A stretch of 64,000 bases of DNA from Massilia sp. IC2-278 (lineage in GTDB: Bacteria > Pseudomonadota > Gammaproteobacteria > Burkholderiales > Burkholderiaceae_D): assembly GCF_020708045.1 (NCBI RefSeq), contig NZ_JAJFES010000021.1, positions 1-64,000 of the forward strand. The letters run 5' to 3'. The notes under the pieces are model-generated. The model saw nothing but the letters and a program-made list of their open reading frames with translations, was not told where the DNA came from and did no database searches. This document shows, piece by piece, positions 10,554-20,101 of this stretch; position 1 is the stretch's first letter; every line of letters begins with the position of its first letter. The position numbers and the translations under genes were made by a program.

Positions 10554-10798
10554 GGGGCGCTCCTGGACAAATGGGGAGAAGGCGGAAGGAGGAACCTAGC
10601 AATGTTATGGAAAGGAAATGCGCCGAATTTGTTCAAGCTCAACAGAAAACCTGCCGTTAAGTTATTCTCGGCCGCAAGCAGCGCAGGGCGCCACAGTCGG
10701 CATGCGCACGGCCGGGAAATATGTAAATGGGCTATTGCCACATGGCAATAATGTGCAACAATGGCAGGAGCGGCGCCCCCACGCCGAAGGAATTCACC

Positions 10799-13612
10799 AT
10801 GGCTCAAGCTAACACCGAGACATCCAGCAAGCCCCAGCCCGCGACGCCGGCGCGCGAGGTTGTGGCAGAACTCGCCCGCAATGCGGCGCGCGGCGCCGGC
10901 GAACAGCTGGGCGGCATGGTCACGCGCCTGGTGAGCGTCCTGCTCGACCTGACCACGGCCGGCGACGACGCCCAGTCCGCCTACCGCCGCACCCGTGCCG
11001 GTAACCTGCTGAAGACCAATTCCTACGCCTTCATTCACCTGGCGGGCGAAGCCCTGGCGCGCCATCTCGACGCCGCGGCCGAGGAGCTGGCGCCGGCCAG
11101 CAAGCCCGATGCCGATCTCGATTCGCTGAGCCTGGTGCCGATCGAGGTCATGGACAGCAAGGTCGCCTTTGGCGCGCTGTGCCGGCCCTTCGAGATCGCC
11201 CATTCGGAAGTGCTGGCCAGCCTCTGCGTGCGCCTCGGCCTGCTGCTCGGGCGCGACGTGCTGCGCCCCGCGCAGAATCCGCTGCGCCCGGACCTGTTCC
11301 TGACCGCCATCCACGAAGCCTGGTGCGCCTTCGAGCCAGACACCGGTTCCCACGATCTGCTGCTGCCCCTGCTGAGGCCGGATATCTTCCTCGACCTGGG
11401 TGAGCTGCTGGACGCGGCCGACAAGGAACTGCGTGCCCGCAACAAGCAGGCGCGTGAGCGCTTCCATATCAGCAAGTCCAGCGACACCGCGCGCGCCAGG
11501 CGCTCGGGCATGGATGCCGCGCTGGCCCAGCAATTGCGCAATCTGCTGGGCGGCGCCGACGGCGAGCCGGCAGTGCCGCTGATTCCCGAGTTGCCGAACA
11601 TGCCCCAGGGCAGCGGCTGGCGCCCGAGTTCGGCGCTGGGGTTCGCGGTGGCAGCGCCGGCTGTGGCTGCGGCGCCGCAGGACGCCAGCGCCTCGGTGCC
11701 GGCGCAGGCCGGTGTCAATGCTGGCGCCACTGCCGGGACCGACCTCGGGACCCATGCCGGTATCAGTGCGGGGATCATCCCCGGACACTTCGCCGGAAAC
11801 CTTGTCGGCAACAGTACCGGGACCGTTGCCGCGACCACGGGCACACAGGTGGGGGCACCTTTTGGCGTACAAACTGGCCCAGCAACGGGCCAGGCGCAAG
11901 CCGGCGTGCCGGCGCTCGGGCAAGGCACAGCGCCAATGGCGCCAGCCGGCACCGTGGCTGGCGTGCAGCTAATCCCGGCCGGACCAAGCGTGTCCACCGC
12001 CAACGGCGCCGCCGCCGTTCCGGGCTTCGTAGTCCAGCTTGCCGCCCCAGGCATGCCGGCGGCGCCGGGCTTCGTATCCGCACTGGCCGGCGTGCACGCC
12101 GCAAGCATGCAGGGCGCCGCGCCGGCCAGGATGCCGGCTGCCGTGGGCGCGCCGGCTTCGCTGCTCGACCTGCTCGCTTCCATGCAGCTGGCCCAGCCAG
12201 GCTTGCCCACGGCGGGCAGGATGGACGCGGCGAATGCGCCGAGTGCGTCGCATGCAGGCCACGCCGCCGGCGCCAGCGTCCCGCACCAAGTGTTCTACCT
12301 GCCGCGCCTGAAGCAGAGCCTGCCACAGGGCAGCCTGTCGCGCGGCGAGGAAAACACACTCGATTTGCTGTCGCGCATTTTCGAAACGGTTCTACTCGAC
12401 GACAACATCCCGCTCGAAACCCGCGAACTGATCCGCTTCCTGCAAGTGCCGGTGCTGAAAGCGGCCTTGCTCGACCAGAATTTCTTCTTCGAAGAAACGC
12501 ACCCGGCACGGCGCATGATCGACTTGCTGTCGCGCATGGGCTGGGAGCAGCGCCAGGCGCCCGACGATCCGGTGCTGCAGGCCATGCGCCGCGGCGTCGA
12601 CCGCATCGGCCGCACTGGCGGCGAAGCCGGCGCCGAGCCGCAAGCATTTGCCGAAGCGGTGGCCGAGGTCGAAGCCCAGCTGGCTGCCGAGGAGCGTGCC
12701 GCCGAAGCCGCCATTGCTCAGCCGATCGCCCGCGCGACGAAACTGGAAAAGCAGACCGTGGCCGGCCGCTCGGCACGCAAGGCGGTGGCGTTGCGCCTGG
12801 GCGACGCCGAACTGGTGGCCACGGTGTCGGCCTTCCTCGACAAGCGCTGGGTCGACGTGCTGACCTTTGCCTACCTGATCGACGAGGAGCGCCCCGGCGC
12901 CGTGGAAAACGCCACCCAGACCATGGACGAACTGATCTGGACCGTGAAGCCGAAGGCGACCCAGGAGCAACGCAAGGCCCTGATCGCCAAGCTCCCGCCC
13001 TTGCTGACCGCCCTGAACAAGTGGCTGGACGCCATCAAGTGGCAGGATGCGGACCGCCTGCAATTCTTTGCCGAACTGGCCGAATGCCATCTGCAGATCG
13101 TGCGCGCGCCGATCGAGCTCTCACCCGAGCGCCAGCTGGAACTCGCGGTGGAGGCGGCCCAGCAGGACGCACTGCGCCGCATCGCGCTGGAGCAGGCGAG
13201 CATCGAGCAAGAGCGCGAGCAGGAGCAAGGCGCGCTCGCCGGGCCGGCAGGCGAGGGACGGACAAGCGGCCAGCGGACACACGACGAAATGACACCTGAT
13301 AACGCAGCGCCGAAAGACGCGGCAATCAGCACTGTCGATGAGTTGGAGCGCGGCATGCGCCTCGAGTTCAGGGAGCGCGACGGCAGTGTGCGCAAGGTCA
13401 AGCTGGCCTGGGTCAGCCCGCTGCGCACGCTCTTCATCTTCTCGGGCGCGGCGCGCCAGGAATCGTTTTCGCTGCCAGCGGAAAAGCTGGTCGAGGCCGT
13501 GCGCTGCGGCAGCATCCGGGTGCTGGCCGTCGAAGGCGTGGTCGGCCGGGTGCTGACCGAAGCGATGCAGGAAGCCGTCAACGATCCGGGGCCGAAGCGC
13601 GCGGCCGGCTAG
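10799..13612 (+). CDS. DUF1631 family protein with a glycine-periodic linker
   Basis: Large protein (937 residues) without signal peptide or membrane segment. The N-terminal region (about 15-290: ELARNAARGAGEQLGGMVTRL onward) and C-terminal region (about 490-937) resemble DUF1631 proteins of Burkholderiales. Residues about 300-368 form a low-complexity linker with glycine every fourth residue. The last 90 residues (ERGMRLEFRERDGSVRKVKLAWVSP in outline) look like the small beta-barrel often seen at the end of this family, compared by some to PilZ; that is inference. The ATG at 10799 follows GAAGGAATTCACC; upstream in-frame codons do not look coding. Function unknown. Confidence 0.75.
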   Translation: MAQANTETSSKPQPATPAREVVAELARNAARGAGEQLGGMVTRLVSVLLDLTTAGDDAQSAYRRTRAGNLLKTNSYAFIHLAGEALARHLDAAAEELAPASKPDADLDSLSLVPIEVMDSKVAFGALCRPFEIAHSEVLASLCVRLGLLLGRDVLRPAQNPLRPDLFLTAIHEAWCAFEPDTGSHDLLLPLLRPDIFLDLGELLDAADKELRARNKQARERFHISKSSDTARARRSGMDAALAQQLRNLLGGADGEPAVPLIPELPNMPQGSGWRPSSALGFAVAAPAVAAAPQDASASVPAQAGVNAGATAGTDLGTHAGISAGIIPGHFAGNLVGNSTGTVAATTGTQVGAPFGVQTGPATGQAQAGVPALGQGTAPMAPAGTVAGVQLIPAGPSVSTANGAAAVPGFVVQLAAPGMPAAPGFVSALAGVHAASMQGAAPARMPAAVGAPASLLDLLASMQLAQPGLPTAGRMDAANAPSASHAGHAAGASVPHQVFYLPRLKQSLPQGSLSRGEENTLDLLSRIFETVLLDDNIPLETRELIRFLQVPVLKAALLDQNFFFEETHPARRMIDLLSRMGWEQRQAPDDPVLQAMRRGVDRIGRTGGEAGAEPQAFAEAVAEVEAQLAAEERAAEAAIAQPIARATKLEKQTVAGRSARKAVALRLGDAELVATVSAFLDKRWVDVLTFAYLIDEERPGAVENATQTMDELIWTVKPKATQEQRKALIAKLPPLLTALNKWLDAIKWQDADRLQFFAELAECHLQIVRAPIELSPERQLELAVEAAQQDALRRIALEQASIEQEREQEQGALAGPAGEGRTSGQRTHDEMTPDNAAPKDAAISTVDELERGMRLEFRERDGSVRKVKLAWVSPLRTLFIFSGAARQESFSLPAEKLVEAVRCGSIRVLAVEGVVGRVLTEAMQEAVNDPGPKRAAG

Positions 13613-13664
13613 CGGACGTAAGACCAGGCCGGCCCGGAGCACGTTCCAGGCGGCCACAGCATGG

Positions 13665-14519
13665 CTATCGATGGTCGATCAAGAAGCCCATACCCAGATG
13701 CACCTTGGCGTCGGGCGAAATGCCGGGCGGCTGCGGATAGCGCGCAAGGGCGCGCTTGGCAACATCGTTGACCGCTTTCTCGAAGCCGCCTGTCTTGTCC
13801 TTCCTGTTCCGATAGCGCAAGGCATCGCCGTCGATGACGCCGAGCATGGCGTATTCCTGCGTCTCGCTCTTCTCGATCTCGACCGCAGGTTTGCCAGGAT
13901 AAAAGATGTATCTGACCTCGGCACCAATGTTGAAAGCGGCGGCAAGCTCGGGATAGGCCAGCTCGGCCGTCATCATGCTGGATACAGCAAACACATAATT
14001 GCATGTCGCCAGGCGCGCCGGTTCCCAGGTGCCGATTTCGGCGACGAAGCGGTCCGGGTCCTTCAGGGCTTCATCGCTGATCGGGCAGTAGGGGATGACG
14101 AGCCTGCTCATCCCGCGCTGCGCCCACCACAGGGCGGCGGCAATGTCGGGACCGTTGACGGGGTCGGCATAGCCTGCCGCGAGCCGGTCGGCGCCCTGGT
14201 TCAGGCCGCCATCGGCAGCCAGGGCATAGAAGCTGACGGCGGTGTCCCAATCGCGTTTCACGCACAAGCCCTGCTCATACATCGATCCGGCCAGCAAGGA
14301 TACCTTCGGGCGTCCGGATTTCAAGCCACTCTTCAGGAGGTTCACCGCCGCATCGCAGTTGCCGGCGCCGATGGCGGTGCGCACGCTGTTGATGATCTCG
14401 TCGGCAATGCTGTCGCGCTGCGGATCGACAGGGCCAGGTGCGGCGCTGGCCGGGGTAGAGCACAGTGCTGCCAGCAAGGCAGCCATGCCCAGGGTGGAGA
14501 AAAGCGTCGAGGTGTTCAC
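13665..14519 (-). CDS. secreted Sel1-repeat-like protein
   Basis: About 284 residues from a GTG at 14519. The N-terminus NTSTLFSTLGMAALLAALC ends in TPASA, a typical signal peptidase I site, so it is predicted periplasmic. Around residues 70-145 two Sel1-like (TPR) helical repeats occur (LAGSMYEQGLCVKRDWDTAV; ALAADGGLNQGADRLAAGYA). The remainder has several cysteines and no recognised domain. The GTG is chosen because it begins the signal peptide and has a GAAAG stretch upstream; an in-frame TTG at 14597 would add 26 residues that do not look coding. Function unknown; scaffolding is usual for Sel1 proteins. Confidence 0.6.
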   Translation of the reverse strand: MNTSTLFSTLGMAALLAALCSTPASAAPGPVDPQRDSIADEIINSVRTAIGAGNCDAAVNLLKSGLKSGRPKVSLLAGSMYEQGLCVKRDWDTAVSFYALAADGGLNQGADRLAAGYADPVNGPDIAAALWWAQRGMSRLVIPYCPISDEALKDPDRFVAEIGTWEPARLATCNYVFAVSSMMTAELAYPELAAAFNIGAEVRYIFYPGKPAVEIEKSETQEYAMLGVIDGDALRYRNRKDKTGGFEKAVNDVAKRALARYPQPPGISPDAKVHLGMGFLIDHR

Positions 14520-14780
14520 GCGGATCTTTCGGAAACAGTCAGGTCGGAGGGCGGGATCGACGTGATGAAGGGCTGGCGGCGCGACGTCGACCAGCAAGCA
14601 TGTCTTGTCAATCTCACAGCATTATAGCTGCGTATATTGCACAAAGGAACTTGCTGTTGCTTATAAATGGCCGACGTTTTTTAGCGAGGGCGGCCTGGGT
14701 CGCGCTGCATCTTCGCAGGCAGCGCAATCGTCCGTTTGCGCTCTTGCTACAATCGCCGTCCGATTCCAACCAGGAAGACC

Positions 14781-15251
14781 ATGGGCTATCACGTTCGCAT
14801 CCTGCGCACCCACTCCGGCAAGGCCATGCCGATCCACCGCCCGGAGATCGAGCGTGCGCTCGCCGGCATGGGCGGCAAGCTGGCCTTCCTGTCCGGCAGC
14901 GAAGGCGAGCACATCGTCATGCCCGCCCTGGGCGACGAACGCGAACGCATCGTGTGCGAAGCCGACGAGCTGTGGGCGCGCAATCCCGACGATCGCCTGC
15001 TGGAAGCGATGATCGAACTGGCGCGGCTGCTCGGCGCGCGCGTGCGCAACGACGACTTCGAGACCTTCCGCAGCCTCGACGAATGCTACCTGCACCCGGA
15101 CGACCGCGCCGCGCGCGAAGCGGCCCTGGTCTCGAGCGGCCCGGGGCGTTCCGCGCTGCGGCGCGCCAGGGTGATCACCTGCCTGAAACTGCTCTTGCTG
15201 GCGCTTGTTGCTGCCACCGCCTTGTACCGCAATTTCCAGGGGCCGGGCTGA
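14781..15251 (+). CDS. hypothetical protein with C-terminal membrane anchor
   Basis: 156 residues starting MGYHVRILRTHSGKAMPI. The body is charged, and a single hydrophobic helix near the C-terminus (ITCLKLLLLALVAATALY) is followed by only about eight residues, so it is probably tail-anchored in the inner membrane with a cytoplasmic body. The start is supported by AGGAAGACC just upstream. It lies immediately before smc. No family was recognised; similar small proteins occur in related genomes as hypotheticals (recollection, not searched). Confidence 0.65.
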   Translation: MGYHVRILRTHSGKAMPIHRPEIERALAGMGGKLAFLSGSEGEHIVMPALGDERERIVCEADELWARNPDDRLLEAMIELARLLGARVRNDDFETFRSLDECYLHPDDRAAREAALVSSGPGRSALRRARVITCLKLLLLALVAATALYRNFQGPG

Positions 15252-15373
15252 TCCGGCAGCAGCGTCCGGGCGGGGCGCTTTCCAGCGTTTCGCACATGCC
15301 GCAAACTTGGCCGAAAAGCAAGCAACAAATGGTATGATGCGGCTTTCATCGATTCCCGAATAGCCGAAGCAAG

Positions 15374-18300
15374 GTGCGACTATCTTCCATTAAATTGTCG
15401 GGATTCAAGTCTTTCGTCGATCCCACCAATTTCCAGATACCTGGGCAACTGGTCGGCGTGGTTGGCCCGAATGGATGCGGCAAGTCGAACATCATCGATG
15501 CCGTACGCTGGGTGCTGGGCGAATCGAAAGCGTCGGAACTGCGCGGCGAATCGATGCAGGACGTGATCTTCAACGGCTCTACCCACCGCAAGCCTTCGGG
15601 CCGGGCCTCGGTCGAACTGGTGTTCGACAACAGCCTGGGCAAGGCCGCCGGCCAGTGGGGCCAGTACGCCGAGATCGCCGTCAAGCGCACGCTCACGCGC
15701 GACGGTACCTCGACCTATTACATCAACAGCCAGCCGGTGCGCCGGCGCGACATCCAGGACATCTTCCTCGGCACCGGGCTCGGCCCGCGCGCCTACGCCA
15801 TCATCGGCCAGGGCATGATCGCACGCATCATCGAGTCGCGCCCGGAAGAGCTGCGCGTCTTCCTGGAAGAAGCGGCGGGCGTGTCGAAGTACAAGGAACG
15901 CCGCCGCGAAACCGAGAACCGCCTGTCCGATACACGCGAAAACCTGCTGCGCGTGGAAGACATCCTGCGCGAACTGAACGCCAACCTGGAAAAGCTCGAA
16001 GCCCAGGCGGCTGTGGCCAACCGCTTCCATCAGCTGCAGGCCGACCAGGAAGAAAAGCAGAAGCTGCTCTGGCTGCTGCGCAAGAACGAAGCCGAAGCCG
16101 AGCAGAAGCGCTGGTTCCGCGAGATGGAAGAAGCGCAGACCAGCCTGGAAGAGCAGACGGCGAAGCTGCGCAACGTCGAGCTCGAACTCGAACACCTGCG
16201 CCAGCACCACTTCGCCGTCGGCGACCGCCTGCACACGGCGCAGGGCGCGCTGTACGCGACCAATTCCGAGATCGGCAGCCTGGAAGCGCAAATCAAGTTC
16301 GTGATCGAGTCGCGCACGCGCCTGCAGAACCAGCTCGGCACCCTGAGCGCCCAGCGCGACGGCTGGCTGGCGCAGGCCGCGGAATACGAAGAGCAGATCG
16401 AGGAAGCCAGCTTCAACGTCGAGGAACTGGCCGCGCGCGCGGAAGGCGCGCAGATTGCGGTGGAAGCGGCCGGCGAACGCCTGCCCGGACTCGACGCCGC
16501 CTGGCGCGAAGCCCAGCGCAAGGCCGAGGAATCGCGCGCGCGCATCATGCAGATCCAGCAGCGCATCGAACTGGCCGCTGCGCATGGCCGCAACGCTTCG
16601 AACATCCTCACCGGCCTGGCCACGCGCCGCGAACGCCTGCAGGGCGAAAAGAATGCCCTCAGCCCGCCCGACAGCAGCCACCTGGCCAACCTGCGCATGC
16701 AGCTGGAAGAAAAGCAGCAGGCGCTGGAAGAGCAGACCATGCTGCAGGAAGAAGCGAGCGAGCGCCAGGAAGCGGTGGAAACCGAGCGCCGCGAAGCCCA
16801 CGCCCAGGTGCAGCAGGAGTCCGGCGCGAACGCCAAGCTGGAAGCGCGCCTGTCCGCGCTGAAGGCGATGCAGGAACGCGTGCAAACCCAGGGCAAGGTC
16901 GCGCCCTGGTTGCAGAAGCACGAGCTGGGCGGCCTGCCGCGCCTGTGGCAGCAGGTGCAGGTGGAAGAGGGCTGGGAGACCGCCCTGGAAGCCGTGCTGC
17001 GCGAACGCACCGGCGCGCTGGAAGTATCGAACATCGACTGGGCCAGGGCTTTTCTCGCCGATGCGCCACCGGCACGCCTGGCCCTGTATTCGCCGGCGCC
17101 GGGTGCGCCAGCCGCTGCCGAAGCGCCCGGCCTGAAGCCCTTCGCGAATTTGTTGAAACTGAACGACCCCGGCCTGCGCGGCGTGCTGAACGACTGGCTG
17201 CACCTGGTGTTCGTGGCCGAGGATGCGGCCACCGCCTTTGCCGAGCGTTCGCGTCTGCCGCAGGGCGGCGCCTTCGTCACGCGCCAGGGCCACATGGTGT
17301 CCCAATCGAGCGTGCGCTTCTTCGCGCCCGACGCCGAACAGGATGGCATGCTCGGCCGCCAGCACGACATCGACAACACGGCCAAGCAGCTGCGCGCGCA
17401 GGCTCTGCTACTCGACGAAGCACGAAGCCGCGCCACCCGTGCCGATGCCGCCGTCACCGACCTGCAGCGCCGCTTGCAGGATGCGCGCACCCGCGTCGGC
17501 ACCCTCACGCGCGAAGTGCACGCGCTGCAGATCGAGGTGGTGCGCCAGAGCGAAGTCGAGGCGCGCTTCAACCAGCGCAGCCACCAGATCGACCTCGACC
17601 TGAACGAGATCGGCGCCCAGGAAGCCGAGCAGCAGCAGGTCAAGGCCGAAGCCGAGGAACAGTTCGAAGTGCTGGACATGGAACTGGCCGAACTGCAGGG
17701 CAATCACGAGGACGGCCAGACTTTGTTCCTGCAGCGCGAAGCGGCCCTCGCCGAAGCACGCGACAAGCTGCGCGAGCTGGAACGCGGCGCCCAGGAAACC
17801 CTGTTCGCGGAGAAGACCGGCCGCGCGAAGATCGAGGAACTGCGGCGCAGCATCGCCACCGCGCGTCAGCAGGCGGCCCAGGTGGCGGAAAGCCTGGCCT
17901 CCGGCCAGTCCGAACTGACGGCGCTGGAATCGGGCACCGCCCACGAAGGCTTGCAGGAACTGCTGGAGCGCCGCACCGCCCAGGAACGCGCGTTGGCCGA
18001 TGCCCGCCATGAACTCGACCAGGTGGCCCAGCAGTTGCGCCACGCGGAAGAGTCGCGCATGGGCAACGAGCGCGGCCTGCAGCCGCAGCGCGACCGCATC
18101 ACGGAAATGCAGCTCAAGGAGCAGGCCGCGCGCCTGAATCAGGAGCAGTTTGCCGAGGCCCTGGCCGCCACCGGCGCCGACGTGGCGCAGTTGGGCGAAA
18201 AGCTGAACCCGGAACTGAAACCCCAGTATTTGCAGGGCGAGGTCACGCGCCTGACGAATGCGATCGCGGCGCTGGGCGCGGTGAACCTGGCGGCCGTGGA

Positions 18301-18898
18301 CGAACTGGCCACGGCCACCGAACGCAAGCGCTTCCTCGATGCGCAGAACGCCGACCTGAACGAGGCCATCGCCACGCTCGAAGACGCGATCCGCCGCATC
18401 GACAAGGAAACGCGCGAGCTGCTGCAGGATACGTTCGACCGCGTGAACAACCACTTCTCGGAACTGTTCCCTATCCTGTTCGGCGGCGGCCAGGCGCGCC
18501 TGGTGATGACCGGCGACGAGATCCTCGACGCCGGCGTGCAGGTGATGGCCCAGCCGCCGGGCAAGAAGAACGCGACGATTCATTTGCTGTCGGGCGGCGA
18601 GAAGGCGTTGACCGCGACGGCGCTGGTGTTTTCGATGTTCCGTCTGAATCCGGCGCCGTTCTGCCTGCTGGACGAGGTCGACGCGCCGCTGGACGACGCG
18701 AATACCGAGCGCTTCTGCCGCATGGTGAAGCGCATGTCGGAACATACCCAATTTCTTTTCATCTCCCATAACAAGATCGCCATGGAGATGGCCAATCAAC
18801 TGATCGGTGTGACGATGCAGGAGCAGGGCGTATCGCGCATCGTGGCGGTGGACATGGAGTCCGCCGCCCACTTCGCACAAGAGGCACAAGCAGCATGA
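15374..18898 (+). CDS. smc: chromosome partition/condensation ATPase SMC
   Basis: SMC ATPase of 1174 residues that compacts and segregates the chromosome with ScpA/ScpB. The Walker A motif GPNGCGKSN is at residues 31-39. Coiled coils occupy about 170-500 and 660-1020 and flank a hinge near 510-660. The C-terminal head has the ABC signature LSGGEKALTATAL and Walker B FCLLDEVDAPLDD. The start is GTG, right where the conserved MRLSSIKLSGFKSFVD begins. The stop overlaps the zipA start by ATGA, so smc, zipA and ligA are probably co-transcribed. Confidence 0.98.
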   Translation: MRLSSIKLSGFKSFVDPTNFQIPGQLVGVVGPNGCGKSNIIDAVRWVLGESKASELRGESMQDVIFNGSTHRKPSGRASVELVFDNSLGKAAGQWGQYAEIAVKRTLTRDGTSTYYINSQPVRRRDIQDIFLGTGLGPRAYAIIGQGMIARIIESRPEELRVFLEEAAGVSKYKERRRETENRLSDTRENLLRVEDILRELNANLEKLEAQAAVANRFHQLQADQEEKQKLLWLLRKNEAEAEQKRWFREMEEAQTSLEEQTAKLRNVELELEHLRQHHFAVGDRLHTAQGALYATNSEIGSLEAQIKFVIESRTRLQNQLGTLSAQRDGWLAQAAEYEEQIEEASFNVEELAARAEGAQIAVEAAGERLPGLDAAWREAQRKAEESRARIMQIQQRIELAAAHGRNASNILTGLATRRERLQGEKNALSPPDSSHLANLRMQLEEKQQALEEQTMLQEEASERQEAVETERREAHAQVQQESGANAKLEARLSALKAMQERVQTQGKVAPWLQKHELGGLPRLWQQVQVEEGWETALEAVLRERTGALEVSNIDWARAFLADAPPARLALYSPAPGAPAAAEAPGLKPFANLLKLNDPGLRGVLNDWLHLVFVAEDAATAFAERSRLPQGGAFVTRQGHMVSQSSVRFFAPDAEQDGMLGRQHDIDNTAKQLRAQALLLDEARSRATRADAAVTDLQRRLQDARTRVGTLTREVHALQIEVVRQSEVEARFNQRSHQIDLDLNEIGAQEAEQQQVKAEAEEQFEVLDMELAELQGNHEDGQTLFLQREAALAEARDKLRELERGAQETLFAEKTGRAKIEELRRSIATARQQAAQVAESLASGQSELTALESGTAHEGLQELLERRTAQERALADARHELDQVAQQLRHAEESRMGNERGLQPQRDRITEMQLKEQAARLNQEQFAEALAATGADVAQLGEKLNPELKPQYLQGEVTRLTNAIAALGAVNLAAVDELATATERKRFLDAQNADLNEAIATLEDAIRRIDKETRELLQDTFDRVNNHFSELFPILFGGGQARLVMTGDEILDAGVQVMAQPPGKKNATIHLLSGGEKALTATALVFSMFRLNPAPFCLLDEVDAPLDDANTERFCRMVKRMSEHTQFLFISHNKIAMEMANQLIGVTMQEQGVSRIVAVDMESAAHFAQEAQAA

Positions 18899-20094
18899 CA
18901 GACTTCCAAATGAGCCTGATCGCGGCTGGCGGCGTATTCGTCGTCGGCGTCATCACCTACAACAAGTGGCAGGAGTACAAGGCGAGAAAAACCGTCGAAC
19001 GCGCCTTTGCCTCCGACCATGACGACGTCCTGATGCGTAGCGGTTCGGTCGGCGTCGACCGCCAGGAACCGGTGCTCGACGTCGGCATGCCCGGCGCCGA
19101 GGCGATGGAGCCGAGCTTCGGCGCGCCCTCGAATGCGGCGCCGGACCTGGGCGCCACGGGTGGCAGCGTGGCCGGCGCCGCCGGTACGGTCGCCGCGGCC
19201 TCCGCTGCCTCCTTGACGGCCGATCCGCTGGCGCCTGCTGCGCCGCTGCCCAGCGTCGCCCCGCCCGGCGTGACCGCCGGGCCGCCGCCGGCCGAAGTGG
19301 CCGAGAGCCTGGTCGACCCGCTGATCGACTGCATGATCCCGCTGGCGCTGGAAGGCGCGGCGCGCGGCGACAAGATCCTGCCCTCGCTGCTGAAACTGCG
19401 CCGGGTCGGCAACAAGCCGATCCACTTCATCGGCCTGGCCGTCAGCGGCGACTGGGAGCCGATCGTCCATGGCGGCGTCTACACCGAGCTGCAGGCCGGC
19501 GTGCAGATGGCGACCCGCACCACGGCCCTGAACGAACTCGAATACTCGGAACTGGTCACGCGCCTGCGCGCCGTGGCCGACGAGATCGGCGCCGAGCCGG
19601 CCGTGCCCGACATGATCGAGGTGATGAGCGAAGCGCGCACCCTGCACAAGTTCGTCGCCGGCCACGACGCCCAGCTGGGCGTGAACCTGAAGTCGAACGG
19701 CCCGGCCTGGCCGATGAGCACCCTGATCGGCGCGCTGGAAAAGGCCGGCTTCGACGTGCGCCCCGATGGCCGCTTCGCCATGCCCGACGGCCATGGCGGC
19801 GTGCTGTTCACGCTCTCGACCAACGTCAACATGGGCGCCGAAACGACCGACCGCTTGACCCTGCTGCTCGACGTGCCTTGCGTGGCGCCTAGCCGAGACG
19901 GCTTCGGCGCCATGGTCCGGTGCGCGAAAGACCTGGTGGGGCGCCTGGACGCGACGGTTGTCGATGACTTCGATCAGCCGCTGCTCGACGCCAGCCTGGA
20001 AGAAATCGCCGGCCAGGTAAAGGAGTTCTATGCGGAGATGGAAGCCTCGGACATCCCGGCCGGCTCCACCCGCGCGCTGCGCCTGTTCAGCTGA
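18895..20094 (+). CDS. zipA: cell division protein ZipA
   Basis: Membrane-anchored FtsZ-binding divisome protein (399 residues). A single N-terminal membrane segment (MSLIAAGGVFVVGVITY) is followed by a charged region, an Ala/Pro/Gly-rich flexible linker to about residue 135, and a C-terminal FtsZ-binding domain in roughly residues 250-390. The order smc-zipA-ligA is conserved in many betaproteobacteria, which supports the call because ZipA sequences diverge strongly. Start overlaps the smc stop. Confidence 0.9.
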   Translation: MTDFQMSLIAAGGVFVVGVITYNKWQEYKARKTVERAFASDHDDVLMRSGSVGVDRQEPVLDVGMPGAEAMEPSFGAPSNAAPDLGATGGSVAGAAGTVAAASAASLTADPLAPAAPLPSVAPPGVTAGPPPAEVAESLVDPLIDCMIPLALEGAARGDKILPSLLKLRRVGNKPIHFIGLAVSGDWEPIVHGGVYTELQAGVQMATRTTALNELEYSELVTRLRAVADEIGAEPAVPDMIEVMSEARTLHKFVAGHDAQLGVNLKSNGPAWPMSTLIGALEKAGFDVRPDGRFAMPDGHGGVLFTLSTNVNMGAETTDRLTLLLDVPCVAPSRDGFGAMVRCAKDLVGRLDATVVDDFDQPLLDASLEEIAGQVKEFYAEMEASDIPAGSTRALRLFS

Positions 20095-20101
20095 GGTGGG
20101 C

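Noticed and set aside
10554..10798. Possible sigma28 (flagellar) promoter for the second chemoreceptor or DUF1631 gene
   Set aside because: TTAAGTTA and GCCG-like words occur, but spacing does not fit the TAAA-N15-GCCGATAA plan.
14520..14597. N-terminal extension of the Sel1-like protein from a TTG at 14597
   Set aside because: The 26 extra residues lack coding character and would bury the signal peptide; GTG at 14519 fits better.
15380..17365. Minus-strand frame opposite smc
   Set aside because: A shadow of the SMC coding sequence, with no start signal or domain.
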